A stretch of 64,000 nt of DNA, taken from assembly GCF_947490405.1 (NCBI RefSeq), contig NZ_CANLGU010000005.1, forward strand, positions 124,001-188,000. The letters run 5' to 3'. The DNA comes from an uncultured Algibacter sp. (GTDB taxonomy: Bacteria; Bacteroidota; Bacteroidia; Flavobacteriales; Flavobacteriaceae). A model generated the notes under the pieces. That model was given only the letters and a program-made list of their open reading frames with translations, searched no databases and was not told the DNA's origin. Below, in pieces: positions 8,572 through 19,118 of the stretch. Position numbers and translations under genes: made by a program. The stretch's first letter is position 1; each line of letters begins with the position of its first letter.

Positions 8572-9243
8572 TTATACGATGCGTCCATCTAATAAATTAA
8601 TAATTCTGGAACCATAAGAAGCGTTTTGTTCTGAGTGTGTAGCCTGAATAATAGTTACACCCTCTTTATTTAATTCAGAAAATAACTCCATGATTTCTGT
8701 ACTTTGTTTTGAGTTTAAATTACCTGTAGGTTCATCAGCTAAAATCAACTTTGGGTTTCCAATTAATGCCCTTGCAATTCCAACCAATTGCTGTTGCCCT
8801 CCACTTAATTGCATTGGGAAAAGATCTTTTTTACCTACAATATTAAATCGGTCTAACATATCAGCAACCAAAGCTTTTCGTTCAGAAGATTTTACATTTT
8901 TATATAAAAGCGGAGTTTCAATATTTTCCCAAACATTAAGTTCATCAATTAAATGATATGCCTGAAATACAAACCCTATATATTCTTTATAGAGCTTTGA
9001 TCTATTTCTTTCTTTCATACTATGAACGGGCTCTCCTAAAAACACATAGCCACCATCAGTAAAATTATCTAGCATCCCAATGCAATTTAATAGTGTAGAT
9101 TTACCTGAACCTGAGGGCCCCATTAAGGAGATAAACTCACCTTCTTTAACTTCCATATCTATACTGTCCAACAAAGCTATTTTGTTACTTCCAGAATTGA
9201 CTTCGCGTGTTGCTTGACTTAATTTTAATATTTTATTTGCCAT
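8572..9243 (-). CDS. ABC transporter ATP-binding protein, MacB/LolD type (second ATPase)
   Basis: 223-residue ATPase subunit. Walker A GPSGSGKST is at 42-50, Q-loop VFQ near 92-94, signature LSGGQ at 146-150, Walker B LILADE at 166-171 and switch His at about 203. The family drives FtsX-like permeases in lipoprotein release or mechanotransmission-type export. It lies between the fourth permease gene and the tolC-like gene and is distinct from the ATPase at the front of the cluster. The signature is followed by QQLVGIARAL where the usual QQRVAIARAL occurs, a mild departure. Confidence 0.92.
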   Translation of the reverse strand: MANKILKLSQATREVNSGSNKIALLDSIDMEVKEGEFISLMGPSGSGKSTLLNCIGMLDNFTDGGYVFLGEPVHSMKERNRSKLYKEYIGFVFQAYHLIDELNVWENIETPLLYKNVKSSERKALVADMLDRFNIVGKKDLFPMQLSGGQQQLVGIARALIGNPKLILADEPTGNLNSKQSTEIMELFSELNKEGVTIIQATHSEQNASYGSRIINLLDGRIV

Positions 9244-9267
9244 TTTGATATTAATAATGTGTATATC

Positions 9268-11694
9268 TTATTCTGTTTTTAAACTTTCTACTGGATTGGT
9301 TATAGCTGTTTTTACCGTTTTTAAACTTATAGATAAAAGCACCAGCAAGAAAACGATGAGAACTGGTAGCAGAAATAACCAGATATGTAAATCAATTTTA
9401 TAAGCAAAATTTTCCAACCAATTTTGTAATAAAAGATAAGTAATAGGTACACTTATAATTACAGAAATCATTACTGTTTTAAGCGAATCTTTTGAGAGTA
9501 ACACTAAAATTGCTGTAGTGCTAGCTCCAACTACTTTTCTAATACCAATCTCTTTTCTTCTTTTAGCTACAGAAAAAGATGCTAACCCCAGTAAGCCTAA
9601 ACACGCTATGAGTATTGAAAAAGCTGTAAGAATCATAAATACATTTTTAAAACGATCTTCTGCTTTAAACTGCTTATCGTATTCCTGATCCATAAAAAAG
9701 TACGAAAATGGTGCTCCTGGATAAATTGTGTTAAATGTTTCTTTTACCTGTTTAAGGTTATCTTTTGGAGAACCTCCTATAAATTGAACAGTTGCCAAAC
9801 TTCTAAATGCATTATTAAATATATGAATTAGAGGTAGCATAGGTGATTTTGGTGATTGCTGGTGGTAATTTTTTACAACACCTTTAATTGTCCACTCGCC
9901 TCCCCAAAATGATAGTTTTTTATTTATCGCATCTTTAGGGTCTGTTATATTCCATTTTTCAAGCGCTTTTTCATTTACAATAACATGGCGCTTTTGTGGT
10001 GTGGTATTTTCTTCAAAATTAGATCCCGCAATCATTTCCACTCCTAGCAAAGGCACGTAATCCTTATCTACAAATGTGAGATAAAAGTTATGATACGCAT
10101 CGGGAGTAGTTCCAGTAATATGAATATCTGCTGTAGTAGATAAAGCTCCTGATGGCTGCCCTGGAACGGTATGCGACAAAGCAACTGCTTTTACGTTTGA
10201 ATTAGCCAATAAGTTTTGTTTGAATGCTGAATAATTTTGCGCTGCATTTTTAGCTGGTGCTTCTACAACAATACTTTGTTTTACATTAACACCTCTATCT
10301 AAATCTCTTAAAAAATCAATTTGTTCATTAACTGTAAAGGTTTGGATTAGTAAAATTGTAGTAATTGCAAATTGAAAAACTACAAGACCTTTACGTAACA
10401 AATTCCCTTTTATGGAATGCGAAAAATTTCCTTTTAGAATGGTTGACGGCTTGAAAGAAGACAATACAAAAGCTGGGTATAATCCAGAAAGTAATCCCCC
10501 AAAAACAATAAAAGATAGAAGTAACAACCAGAAAAACAAATTATTAAAAAGGCTAAAACTTTCTGGCAATCCTGAAAGTCCGATAAACTTAGATTTCACC
10601 ATAGCTACAAGTACTATTGCTAAACCTCCTGCAAGTATATTTAACACTAACGATTCTACTAAAAATTGAATTCTTAGCTGACTTTTAGTAGACCCTAATA
10701 CCTTTTTTACACCTACCTCTTTGGCTCTATCTAATGCCTGAGATGTAGTTAAATTTATATAATTTACAAAGGCACTTACTATGATTAATATCGCAACTGC
10801 AAAAAGAAAATAAACTGAATTAGCGTCTCCATTAGGCTCTGGTTCAAATGTTTTCTTAGAATACAGGTGAATATCTGTTATTTTTTGCCCAACTATAGCT
10901 TCACTTTTTATCTTTTTTTCATCAATCAATCTTTTACTAAAATCATCTAATGAACTTGCAAAATGATTAAAATCTGCTCCATTTGTTAACTGAACATACA
11001 TATAGGAATTGTTATTATTCCAATTATCCTTCTTTTCTCCATGTCGTCTTAACATTTCTGCATCTGTAAGCATGGTAGAATAAGAAATAAGCATATCTAC
11101 TTTAAGATGGGTATTAGAAGGACTATCATGAGTAACCCCAACTATATTATATAAAATATCTCCGTTAGGTCCGGGTGATTTTAAAACTTCTCCAACAACA
11201 TCTGTACGATTAAAGTATTTTAAAGCACTAGATTCAGTAATAACGGCTTCATTAGGTTTCTGAAAAAGGTTTTCTTTAGTGCCGTATAACAACTCATAAT
11301 TAAACATATTAAAGAAATCTGCATCAACAGCATACAAGTTTTTCATTAAAAATTGTTGTTCGCCAACTTGCATTGGCGAATTGGGCTCACCAATATCATA
11401 AACCCGTGTATATTTTTCTACTGCAGGCACTTCAGCTTTTAGTTTGGGACCCACTGCTGGATACATTTCACTGTCTTGAGTAGTTACTGTATTTCCAGTT
11501 AAATAATTTAATGTCAGTCTAACAATTCTATTAGCGTTCTGATGTGTGTTCTCATAACTTCTTTCAAATTGCACATATTGAACTATAAGCAATGTAATTG
11601 CAAAACCCGTTGCTAAACCTACTAGGTTTATAAAGGTGAGTCCCTTATTCCTAAGAAGATTTCTGAAAGCTATTTTGAAATAATTTTTTATCAT
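9268..11694 (-). CDS. FtsX/MacB-type ABC permease (fourth of the tandem set)
   Basis: 808 residues with the double MacB_PCD-FtsX design. An N-terminal helix near 21-42 is followed by a ~240-residue periplasmic domain, three helices near 290-410, a fifth helix near 430-450, a second periplasmic domain, then three helices near 685-800. The start (MIKNYFKIAFRNLL) and the end (NPVESLKTE) are shared with the three neighbouring permeases. The cytoplasmic coupling motifs RAKEVGVKKVLG and RRKEIGIRKVVG are present. It shows the most divergent C-terminal motif of the four. It should work with one of the two ATPases, the adaptor and the TolC-like protein. Substrate unknown. Confidence 0.9.
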   Translation of the reverse strand: MIKNYFKIAFRNLLRNKGLTFINLVGLATGFAITLLIVQYVQFERSYENTHQNANRIVRLTLNYLTGNTVTTQDSEMYPAVGPKLKAEVPAVEKYTRVYDIGEPNSPMQVGEQQFLMKNLYAVDADFFNMFNYELLYGTKENLFQKPNEAVITESSALKYFNRTDVVGEVLKSPGPNGDILYNIVGVTHDSPSNTHLKVDMLISYSTMLTDAEMLRRHGEKKDNWNNNNSYMYVQLTNGADFNHFASSLDDFSKRLIDEKKIKSEAIVGQKITDIHLYSKKTFEPEPNGDANSVYFLFAVAILIIVSAFVNYINLTTSQALDRAKEVGVKKVLGSTKSQLRIQFLVESLVLNILAGGLAIVLVAMVKSKFIGLSGLPESFSLFNNLFFWLLLLSFIVFGGLLSGLYPAFVLSSFKPSTILKGNFSHSIKGNLLRKGLVVFQFAITTILLIQTFTVNEQIDFLRDLDRGVNVKQSIVVEAPAKNAAQNYSAFKQNLLANSNVKAVALSHTVPGQPSGALSTTADIHITGTTPDAYHNFYLTFVDKDYVPLLGVEMIAGSNFEENTTPQKRHVIVNEKALEKWNITDPKDAINKKLSFWGGEWTIKGVVKNYHQQSPKSPMLPLIHIFNNAFRSLATVQFIGGSPKDNLKQVKETFNTIYPGAPFSYFFMDQEYDKQFKAEDRFKNVFMILTAFSILIACLGLLGLASFSVAKRRKEIGIRKVVGASTTAILVLLSKDSLKTVMISVIISVPITYLLLQNWLENFAYKIDLHIWLFLLPVLIVFLLVLLSISLKTVKTAITNPVESLKTE

Positions 11695-11717
11695 AACATT
11701 CCTTTTTTGATTGATGA

Positions 11718-14096
11718 TTACTCTGTTCGTAACGACTTAACTGGATTTGCAACTGCTGCAGTAATAGCTTGAAAACTAACAGTTACTAGAGCAATAATAA
11801 TGGCAGTTGCCCCAGCTAAAGCTATCATCCACCATTCAACATTTATCTTATAAGCAAAATCTTCCAACCAACTTTGCATTGCATACCAAGCAATGGGAGC
11901 GGCAACTATAAAAGATATGCCTACCAATTTTAAAAAGTCTTTTGAGAGCAGATTCACAATGTTTACTACAGAAGCACCTATTATTTTACGAATTCCAATT
12001 TCTTTTTTCCGTTGTACCGTACTGTAAGCGGCTAAACCTAGTAAACCTAGACATGAAATAAATATGGCTAATAACGCGAAGCTCAAAAATAAGTTTCCAA
12101 AGTCTTCTTCTGCTTCATATTGCGCATCAAAAAGCTCATCTAAAAAATAATATTCAAAAGGATCTGCAGGTTTCATAGATTTCCAAACATCTTCTATAGA
12201 ACTTAGCCCTTTGGAGATATTCTGTCCTTGTATTTTTACTGTAACAAGACTTGTACTAGTTGGATCTAAACGCATAGTTAATGGGCTAATATCTTGTTGT
12301 AGTGATCTAAAATTAAAATCCTTAATCACCCCTATAACTTGCCCATTACTTCCCCATTGATCATAACGAGCACCAACAGCATCTTCAGGATTTGAATACC
12401 CAAGTAGTGCTACAGTTTTTTCATTAATAACCATGGCTTTTGAAGAATCGGAAGGAAAATCTCTTGAAAAACCTCTTCCTGCTATAACCTCCATTCCCAG
12501 TTGTTCAATAAAATCTTCGTTAACAAAATACAAGTCCAAATTGGCAACTTGCATATCTCCATTTTGGTTTTCAACTTCAGAATACGCTGCTGGATTACCA
12601 GTTCCTGGTACACTAGAAGTAAGAGCTGTACCTTCTACCTCAGCAATTTGTTCAATTCTATTACGTAGTGCTTCCTGAGAACTCCCAGTTTCAGTTGGAA
12701 TAACCAAAGTGTGTTCTTTATTAAAACCTAAATCTTGATTTCGCATAAAATGCATTTGTTTGTAAATAACAATGGTTCCAATAATTAAGGCAATAGAAAT
12801 GGTAAATTGTACAACCACAAGACTCTTTCTGAGTAAAACACCTTTACTACCTTTAGAAAAGCTCCCTTTTAATACACTAACAGGTTTAAATGCAGAAAGC
12901 ACTATAGCTGGATATATCCCAGCAATAACACCAATTGAAAGTGCTATTACAAAAAGGTAAAACACATTAATGGGTTCGATAAAAATGCCTGTACTAACCG
13001 TTTTACCAGCCAAATCATTAAAGTATGGTAAACTTAAAGAAGCTAAACCGAGTGCTACTAAAAAAGAAAGCAAGCATACAATTATAGATTCTCCAATAAA
13101 TTGAAACGCGAGTTGATTTTTTCCAGCTCCAATAACTTTACGTATGCCCACTTCTCGGGCTCTTTCAACAGAGCGCGCCGTTGAAAGATTAATAAAATTA
13201 ATACTAGCAATTAAGAGTATAAAAATGCCTATTATTGAGAAGATATATACGTTATTAATGTTACCCGTAATATCGCCACCTCTATCTGATGCTAAATACA
13301 CATCGGAAAATGGTTCCAGAAAAAGTGTAACGAACATTTGGAGTTCTCGCATTTGATCTCCATTTTTCTCCTCAAGAAACTCAGGAAATTTAGATTCTAA
13401 TCTTTTAGGATCAGTACCATCTGCAACTAGTATATAGCTATAAGGATTATAATTACTCCAGTGCTCATCTCGATTATCTGGCGGTGCTGTAAAAGTTATC
13501 ATGGACATAATTATATCCGCCTGAATATGGGAATTTTCAGGAATTTTTTCCATAACTCCCATAATTAAACCAGGATCATCATATCCGTCTAAATCCAGTT
13601 GTTTTCCAACTGGATCAACATCACCAAAATATTTCTCTGCAATCTCTTCTGAAATTACTAGGTTATGAGGGTTCTTAAATAACGTTTTCTTTTCACCTTT
13701 GATTAATTTAAAATCGAAAATATCGAGAAATGCAGAATCAACTGCTATAACATTTTCCTCAATATTTTTTTTATCATCCCTTACCACAACCAAATTAAAA
13801 TTCGTGATACGAGTAGCCTTTAATACCTCTGGAAATTCTTTTTCTAAATTAGGTGCAACAGCCCATGCTGCTTTGTTTGCATTTATAGTCTCAGAAGGTG
13901 TTTTTATATCTGCAACTACTCTATAAATTGAGTTTGCTTTACTATGCATTTTATCGTAGCTCAATTCAAAACCTACATACATCAAAACAAGAAACCCAGC
14001 AGTCATTCCTATGGCTAAGCCACTAATATTTAAAGCTGTAAACCCTTTATGTTTTAGTAGGTTTCTAAATGCTATTTTGAAATAATTTTTAATCAT
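11718..14096 (-). CDS. FtsX/MacB-type ABC permease (third of the tandem set)
   Basis: 792 residues with the same double MacB_PCD-FtsX layout: N-terminal MIKNYFKIAFRNLLKHKG before the first helix, two periplasmic domains, and two groups of three helices preceded by REVGIRKVIG and KKEIGIRKIIG coupling motifs. It ends NPVKSLRTE. The 20-25 bp spacers before and after resemble the other permease spacers (the TTTTTTGATTGATGATTA type), which supports an origin by tandem duplication. Likely a membrane subunit of an exporter or mechanotransmission machine. Substrate unknown. Confidence 0.9.
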   Translation of the reverse strand: MIKNYFKIAFRNLLKHKGFTALNISGLAIGMTAGFLVLMYVGFELSYDKMHSKANSIYRVVADIKTPSETINANKAAWAVAPNLEKEFPEVLKATRITNFNLVVVRDDKKNIEENVIAVDSAFLDIFDFKLIKGEKKTLFKNPHNLVISEEIAEKYFGDVDPVGKQLDLDGYDDPGLIMGVMEKIPENSHIQADIIMSMITFTAPPDNRDEHWSNYNPYSYILVADGTDPKRLESKFPEFLEEKNGDQMRELQMFVTLFLEPFSDVYLASDRGGDITGNINNVYIFSIIGIFILLIASINFINLSTARSVERAREVGIRKVIGAGKNQLAFQFIGESIIVCLLSFLVALGLASLSLPYFNDLAGKTVSTGIFIEPINVFYLFVIALSIGVIAGIYPAIVLSAFKPVSVLKGSFSKGSKGVLLRKSLVVVQFTISIALIIGTIVIYKQMHFMRNQDLGFNKEHTLVIPTETGSSQEALRNRIEQIAEVEGTALTSSVPGTGNPAAYSEVENQNGDMQVANLDLYFVNEDFIEQLGMEVIAGRGFSRDFPSDSSKAMVINEKTVALLGYSNPEDAVGARYDQWGSNGQVIGVIKDFNFRSLQQDISPLTMRLDPTSTSLVTVKIQGQNISKGLSSIEDVWKSMKPADPFEYYFLDELFDAQYEAEEDFGNLFLSFALLAIFISCLGLLGLAAYSTVQRKKEIGIRKIIGASVVNIVNLLSKDFLKLVGISFIVAAPIAWYAMQSWLEDFAYKINVEWWMIALAGATAIIIALVTVSFQAITAAVANPVKSLRTE

Positions 14097-14120
14097 GATA
14101 ATTCGTTTTTTGATGGATAA

Positions 14121-16523
14121 TTATTCTGTTCTCAGTGATTTTACAGGATTAGCAATAGCTGCTTTAATTGCCTGAAAACTAACAGTAATAAGTGTAATTA
14201 TTATAGCCCCTAAGCAAGCTATAGCAAAGACATCCCAACCTAATGCTGTTCTATAGGTAAATTTCTGCAACCACTGTCCCATAGCATAATATGCCAATGG
14301 AGATGCTACTAAAATTGATATAACTACCAGAGTAATGAAGTCTTTTGAAAGTAATAACCATAATTGACTTATAGAAGCGCCTAACACCTTTCTAACACCA
14401 ATTTCTTTAGTACGCTGTTCTGCCACAAAAGATGCCAAACCGAACAAACCAAGGCAACTAATAAAAATAGCAAGGATTGTGAAGACTTTAGCTAAACTTG
14501 CTATACGCTCTTCTGCTTTAAACTTTTTCCCATACTCTTCATCAACAAACTGATATTTAAAAGGTATACTCGGAAAATTACGTTTAAATACAGCTTCTAT
14601 CACACTTAGACTTTCACTTACGCTTTTATTAGGATTCAAACGTAAATTATAATAGCTCGCATTTTCATGAGCATCAAAAACATACATGGCTTGCTTTACA
14701 GGATGATAAGCAGATTGCACAATCATATCTTTAATTACACCTATAATTTTTAATGTTGGTGCTGGATCTTCAACATCAGAATCTTTAATAAGCATTCCTA
14801 TAGGGTTTTGCAAACCCATATACTTTACTGCGGTTTCATTTAAAATAACAGCTGTACTATCCGTTGCAAACTCACGTGAAAATCCACGACCTGCAATAAG
14901 TTCTACATCCATGGTTTCTGCAAATTCATAAGATACAGATGTAAATGCTAAATCTTCTTGAAACCCTTCTGGTTTGCCTTCCCAAGTATAACCGCTCCTG
15001 TTGGACCAAACTTGTGTTGCTGGACTACTGGAAGTAGACATATTAATAATGGCGCCAGATTCTAATAATTGGCTCCTAATAAGATCTGCTTTACCTTCAA
15101 ATTCTGGACTCATCACTGGCAATTGAACTAATCCCTCTTTATCGTATCCTATAGGACGGTTTTTACTATATTGAATTTGGCTCATGACTACCATCGTTCC
15201 AATAATCAATGCTACCGAAAAGGTGAATTGCATGACTACTAAAACTTTACGTGGCAACGCTGAATAACGTCCTGCTTTAAATGTACCTTTTAAGACTGTT
15301 ACTGGATTGAAAGACGATAAATATAATGCTGGGTAACTTCCAGAAACTAACGCCGTAAATATTATAAATATTAATGATAGCATCCAGAAATTTGTATTCG
15401 ACCATGGAAAAACAATAGCCTTACTTGCCAAAGTATTAAAGCCATTTAAAAACAATAATACGATACCAATAGCCAAAGCAAATGCGAATGCAACTATTAA
15501 AAATGACTCACTTAAAAATTGAATAATTAATTGGCTACGGTTAGAACCAATAGATTTTCTGATACCGACTTCTGTAGCTCTTTTTTCTGAACGCGCAGTA
15601 CTTAAATTTATAAAATTGATACAAGCTAACAGTAAAACAAAAACACCTATAATACCAAAAAGCCAAACATTTTCAATACGTCCTCCTGTTTGTATACCAT
15701 CTTCAAAATTACTACGTAGGTGCCAATCTTTCATTGGTAATAACATTAGTTGCGGATTAAACTCTTCTATATCTTTACCTGCAACTTTCTTTTTAGCATC
15801 TCTTATAACTTCAGAAACAGCTGCTATAGTTGTATTTTCTTGAACTTGGACAAATAGTTGAAACGAATTATTACCCCACGAATCTTTTGCATTTCTCATC
15901 CAATCATAAGTCTGCATCATCATTTCCCAGTTACCTATATAATATAATTTGTTAAAAGAATTATTTTCTGGAATATCTTCATACACAGCAGTAACCATTA
16001 AGTCTCCCTCATAATTAACAGTAACGGGCTTTCCTATAGGATCTTCATCACCAAATAAATCTTTAGCTAAAGTTTCTGATAACATTATGGAATTAACTTC
16101 TTTTAATGCCTTATGATTGCCTTTAATCATTTTCAAATCCAGTAGAGCTGGCGCTCCTTCTTGCATAAAACTCCCTTCCCTTGAGAGGCTTTTATCCCCA
16201 ACTTGGAGGTACACAGAGTTATTCCAAGAAGACATTACAATATGCTTAAAGTAATCTGCATAATTTTGGCGTAGCTCAAATTCTAAAGGCCTTGGAATTG
16301 CTGATCCTGTTCCAGTTTTCCCGTTGAAAGTCTGACTTTGAATCATTTGGGCAACAGTAGATTTATTTGTAAAATAATCGTTGTGACTTAACTCATCGTT
16401 AATCCAAAGACCTATCATGGTTGCAACTGCCATACCTATAGCTAATCCAGAAATATTAATAAATGAATACACTTTGTTTTTGATAAGATTCCTAAACGCT
16501 ATTTTGAAATAATTTTTAAGCAT
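14121..16523 (-). CDS. FtsX/MacB-type ABC permease (second of the tandem set)
   Basis: 800 residues starting MLKNYFKIAFRNLIKNK, with the two-domain MacB_PCD-FtsX architecture and eight predicted membrane helices. Coupling motifs are RATEVGIRKSIG and RTKEIGVRKVLG. It ends NPVKSLRTE, identical to its two neighbours. The periplasmic domains are rich in aromatic and acidic residues and differ clearly from the paralogues, so the substrates or partners may differ while the membrane core is conserved. Confidence 0.9.
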   Translation of the reverse strand: MLKNYFKIAFRNLIKNKVYSFINISGLAIGMAVATMIGLWINDELSHNDYFTNKSTVAQMIQSQTFNGKTGTGSAIPRPLEFELRQNYADYFKHIVMSSWNNSVYLQVGDKSLSREGSFMQEGAPALLDLKMIKGNHKALKEVNSIMLSETLAKDLFGDEDPIGKPVTVNYEGDLMVTAVYEDIPENNSFNKLYYIGNWEMMMQTYDWMRNAKDSWGNNSFQLFVQVQENTTIAAVSEVIRDAKKKVAGKDIEEFNPQLMLLPMKDWHLRSNFEDGIQTGGRIENVWLFGIIGVFVLLLACINFINLSTARSEKRATEVGIRKSIGSNRSQLIIQFLSESFLIVAFAFALAIGIVLLFLNGFNTLASKAIVFPWSNTNFWMLSLIFIIFTALVSGSYPALYLSSFNPVTVLKGTFKAGRYSALPRKVLVVMQFTFSVALIIGTMVVMSQIQYSKNRPIGYDKEGLVQLPVMSPEFEGKADLIRSQLLESGAIINMSTSSSPATQVWSNRSGYTWEGKPEGFQEDLAFTSVSYEFAETMDVELIAGRGFSREFATDSTAVILNETAVKYMGLQNPIGMLIKDSDVEDPAPTLKIIGVIKDMIVQSAYHPVKQAMYVFDAHENASYYNLRLNPNKSVSESLSVIEAVFKRNFPSIPFKYQFVDEEYGKKFKAEERIASLAKVFTILAIFISCLGLFGLASFVAEQRTKEIGVRKVLGASISQLWLLLSKDFITLVVISILVASPLAYYAMGQWLQKFTYRTALGWDVFAIACLGAIIITLITVSFQAIKAAIANPVKSLRTE

Positions 16524-16565
16524 GATTTCTAAAGAATTACTGTTCGTTTTTTGATTGATGATTAA

Positions 16566-18995
16566 TTATTCTGTTCTTAATGATTTTACAGGATTCGCTA
16601 TGGCGGCTTTAATCGCTTGAAAACTTACAGTTAAAAGCGTTATAATCAAAGCAACAAACCCAGCCAAAAAGAAGACCCATAAACTTATATCTATACGATA
16701 GGTAAAATCCTGTAACCAATTTTGCATTGTAAAATAAGCTAAGGGTACTGCAATAACAAAAGCTATACCTACAAGTAAGACAAAATCTTTAGTCAATAAT
16801 TTAACCACCGTTTGCACACTAGCTCCAAGTACTTTACGAATACCTATCTCTTTTCTTTTTTGTTCGGCTACATAAGACACTAAACCAAAAAGACCTAAAC
16901 AGCTTATTATTATAGCTAGCATAGTAAACAGAATAGATATTTTACTAAGTCGTTGCTCTTCTACATAAAGTTTTTCAACTTCTTTATCGACGAAAGTATA
17001 CACAAATGGGATGTTAGGATTCGTGATTTTCCATTTGGCTGCTAGGTTAACAAGCAAGGATTTAAAATCATTTGAATTCGTACGCAAAATCATCCAGTTA
17101 GGCTGTGATTCGTTAAAAAGAATAAGTGGTTCTATTACAGATTTAAGAGAAGCAAAGTGATAATCATCAGAAACTCCTACAATTTCAAAATCTTGTCTTC
17201 TACCTTCATAAGTTTGGGATATAATCGAACCTATAGCACTATCAAGCTTTATATTAAAAACGTCTATCGTTGTTTTATTTACAACAACCTGAGTACTATC
17301 TTGAGCACGCAATTCTCTTCCTGCTAGTAATTTTATACCTGTGGTTTTAAAATAATCAGGTGTTATTGAATTATACATCACCTTTGTTTGTATCGTTGGA
17401 TCTGCACTAGGTAAATGCAATCCAACATCACCACGAATAAGTTGTGACGGATAATAATCACTACCAGCAATGGCAGCTACACCTCCAACAGACTTCATCT
17501 CCGTCATTATAGCACCATAGCGTTGTGAAACTACATCTGTGCCTAACCGAATGGCAAGTAGTTGTTCTTTATCAAACCCCATGTCCTTCTGCTGAGTATA
17601 TTTAAGCTGTTGTATAACGATAATTACAGAAGAAATCAATCCAATAGACACAACAAACTGGAACACTACCAAAGACTTACGTAACATGGCATGACCAGAC
17701 TTTGCACTAACTACACCTTTAAGCACTTTTACAGGTTTTATTGAAGAAAGTATTAAAGCTGGATAAACACCTGCTATTATTCCTGTGAGAAAACCTATTG
17801 CGGAAATGAGTAAAAGAATTTTATAATCTAGGAAATCAACAAAAGTAAGATCACCTTGAGTAAGCTCATTTAAAAAAGGAGAAACTAAAATGGCAATTGG
17901 AATACTAATTAGTGTAGCAATTAAAGAGAGTAAAACGGATTCACACAAAAACTGATTGATTAGTGAATTTTTACTAGCACCTACAACCTTTCTCACGCCT
18001 ATCTCCTTAGCTCGATTTTTTGCACGTGCTGTACTCAGGTTAACAAAATTAACACAAGCTACGAGTAAAATAAGTCCTGCTAGAAACAATAACACATATA
18101 AATTCTGAATATCTGAAACAGGGTCTATTTGACTTTCAATGCCTTTAGAAAATAAATGAATATCCTTAACAGGCTGAAGCAAAAGTGTTTTATCAAATCC
18201 AGACCTCTTTAAATCCTTTGCACCACGAGTCTGAAGAAATTCAGGTAGTTTTCCTTCTAATTCCGAAGCATTAACTCCAGATGTTAATTTCACATAACTA
18301 TAAACAAAATTTTGATTGGCATAATTCTGATTTTCTCTTACAAATTGTCCGACACCTGGGGTAAACATAGTCATCACATAATTGGGATTAAGATGTGATT
18401 TACCGCTTTGTTCATTGAAAACACCTTTTACTATTAGATTAAGCGCATCATCACCATCACCCATAATAACTTCTTTACCATACGCTTTTTCTGTGCCAAA
18501 CAGTTTCTTTGCTAATTTTGATGAAAGCACTACAGTATTTGGAGCATTCAATGCACTCGAAGGATTACCTTCTGAAAAAGAATATTTAAAAAATTCAAAA
18601 AATGTAGAATCGGCAACATATCCTCGGGGTTCATAGTACCCTTCTGTACTACCTTCTGCTCTTAATAAAGCATTGTCGCCTTCTCCAAAATAAACAATAC
18701 GACAGGCATCTTCTACTTCTGGAAAATCCTCCTTCATGGCAAAGACAATAGGTGGCCCTGAAGCCGCCCAAGTAGAATTAATACTAGTATTACCTATACT
18801 TTTAATATTTGATCTTACACGATACAAAGATTGCGCGTCGTCGTGATGTGTATCATATCCAAACTGAGCAAAAACATAAACAAGAATACTTATACAACAT
18901 ACAGTTCCAACAGTAAGTCCTAATAAATTAATACTAGTTTGAAGCCTATTTTTCTTAAGGCTTCGCCACGCTATTTTGAAATAATTTCTAAGCAT
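16566..18995 (-). CDS. FtsX/MacB-type ABC permease (first of the tandem set)
   Basis: 809 residues starting MLRNYFKIAWRSLKKNR. A first helix near 22-44 is followed by two periplasmic domains, with helical groups behind the RAKEIGVRKVVG and KRKEIGIRKVLG motifs and the shared C-terminus NPVKSLRTE. It is separated from the upstream ATPase gene by a 123-bp gap holding an imperfect hairpin, unlike the ~25-40 bp spacers between the permeases. This could reduce or uncouple permease expression relative to the adaptor and ATPase (inference). Confidence 0.9.
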   Translation of the reverse strand: MLRNYFKIAWRSLKKNRLQTSINLLGLTVGTVCCISILVYVFAQFGYDTHHDDAQSLYRVRSNIKSIGNTSINSTWAASGPPIVFAMKEDFPEVEDACRIVYFGEGDNALLRAEGSTEGYYEPRGYVADSTFFEFFKYSFSEGNPSSALNAPNTVVLSSKLAKKLFGTEKAYGKEVIMGDGDDALNLIVKGVFNEQSGKSHLNPNYVMTMFTPGVGQFVRENQNYANQNFVYSYVKLTSGVNASELEGKLPEFLQTRGAKDLKRSGFDKTLLLQPVKDIHLFSKGIESQIDPVSDIQNLYVLLFLAGLILLVACVNFVNLSTARAKNRAKEIGVRKVVGASKNSLINQFLCESVLLSLIATLISIPIAILVSPFLNELTQGDLTFVDFLDYKILLLISAIGFLTGIIAGVYPALILSSIKPVKVLKGVVSAKSGHAMLRKSLVVFQFVVSIGLISSVIIVIQQLKYTQQKDMGFDKEQLLAIRLGTDVVSQRYGAIMTEMKSVGGVAAIAGSDYYPSQLIRGDVGLHLPSADPTIQTKVMYNSITPDYFKTTGIKLLAGRELRAQDSTQVVVNKTTIDVFNIKLDSAIGSIISQTYEGRRQDFEIVGVSDDYHFASLKSVIEPLILFNESQPNWMILRTNSNDFKSLLVNLAAKWKITNPNIPFVYTFVDKEVEKLYVEEQRLSKISILFTMLAIIISCLGLFGLVSYVAEQKRKEIGIRKVLGASVQTVVKLLTKDFVLLVGIAFVIAVPLAYFTMQNWLQDFTYRIDISLWVFFLAGFVALIITLLTVSFQAIKAAIANPVKSLRTE

Positions 18996-19039
18996 AATTC
19001 TTTGTGTTACTGTTCGTTATTTTATTGATTTGACTTCAA

Positions 19040-19087
19040 CACTTCAGTATAAATATTTGATTAGTTGATTGATTTTATACTAAAGTG
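19040..19087. promoter_or_regulatory. Imperfect hairpin between ATPase and first permease
   Basis: CACTTCAGTATAAA (19040-19053) and TTTATACTAAAGTG (19074-19087) are complementary with one mismatch and enclose a 20-nt loop. There is no T tract, so it looks like an mRNA processing or stabilising hairpin rather than a terminator. Confidence 0.45.
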
Positions 19088-19118
19088 CTTTCCACCTGAT
19101 TGATTGATGAAAGTCGAT

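Noticed and set aside
8572-8588. ATG 8588 as the start of the TolC-like gene
   Set aside because: It overlaps the ATPase gene and puts extra residues before a clean signal peptide that starts at ATG 8555.
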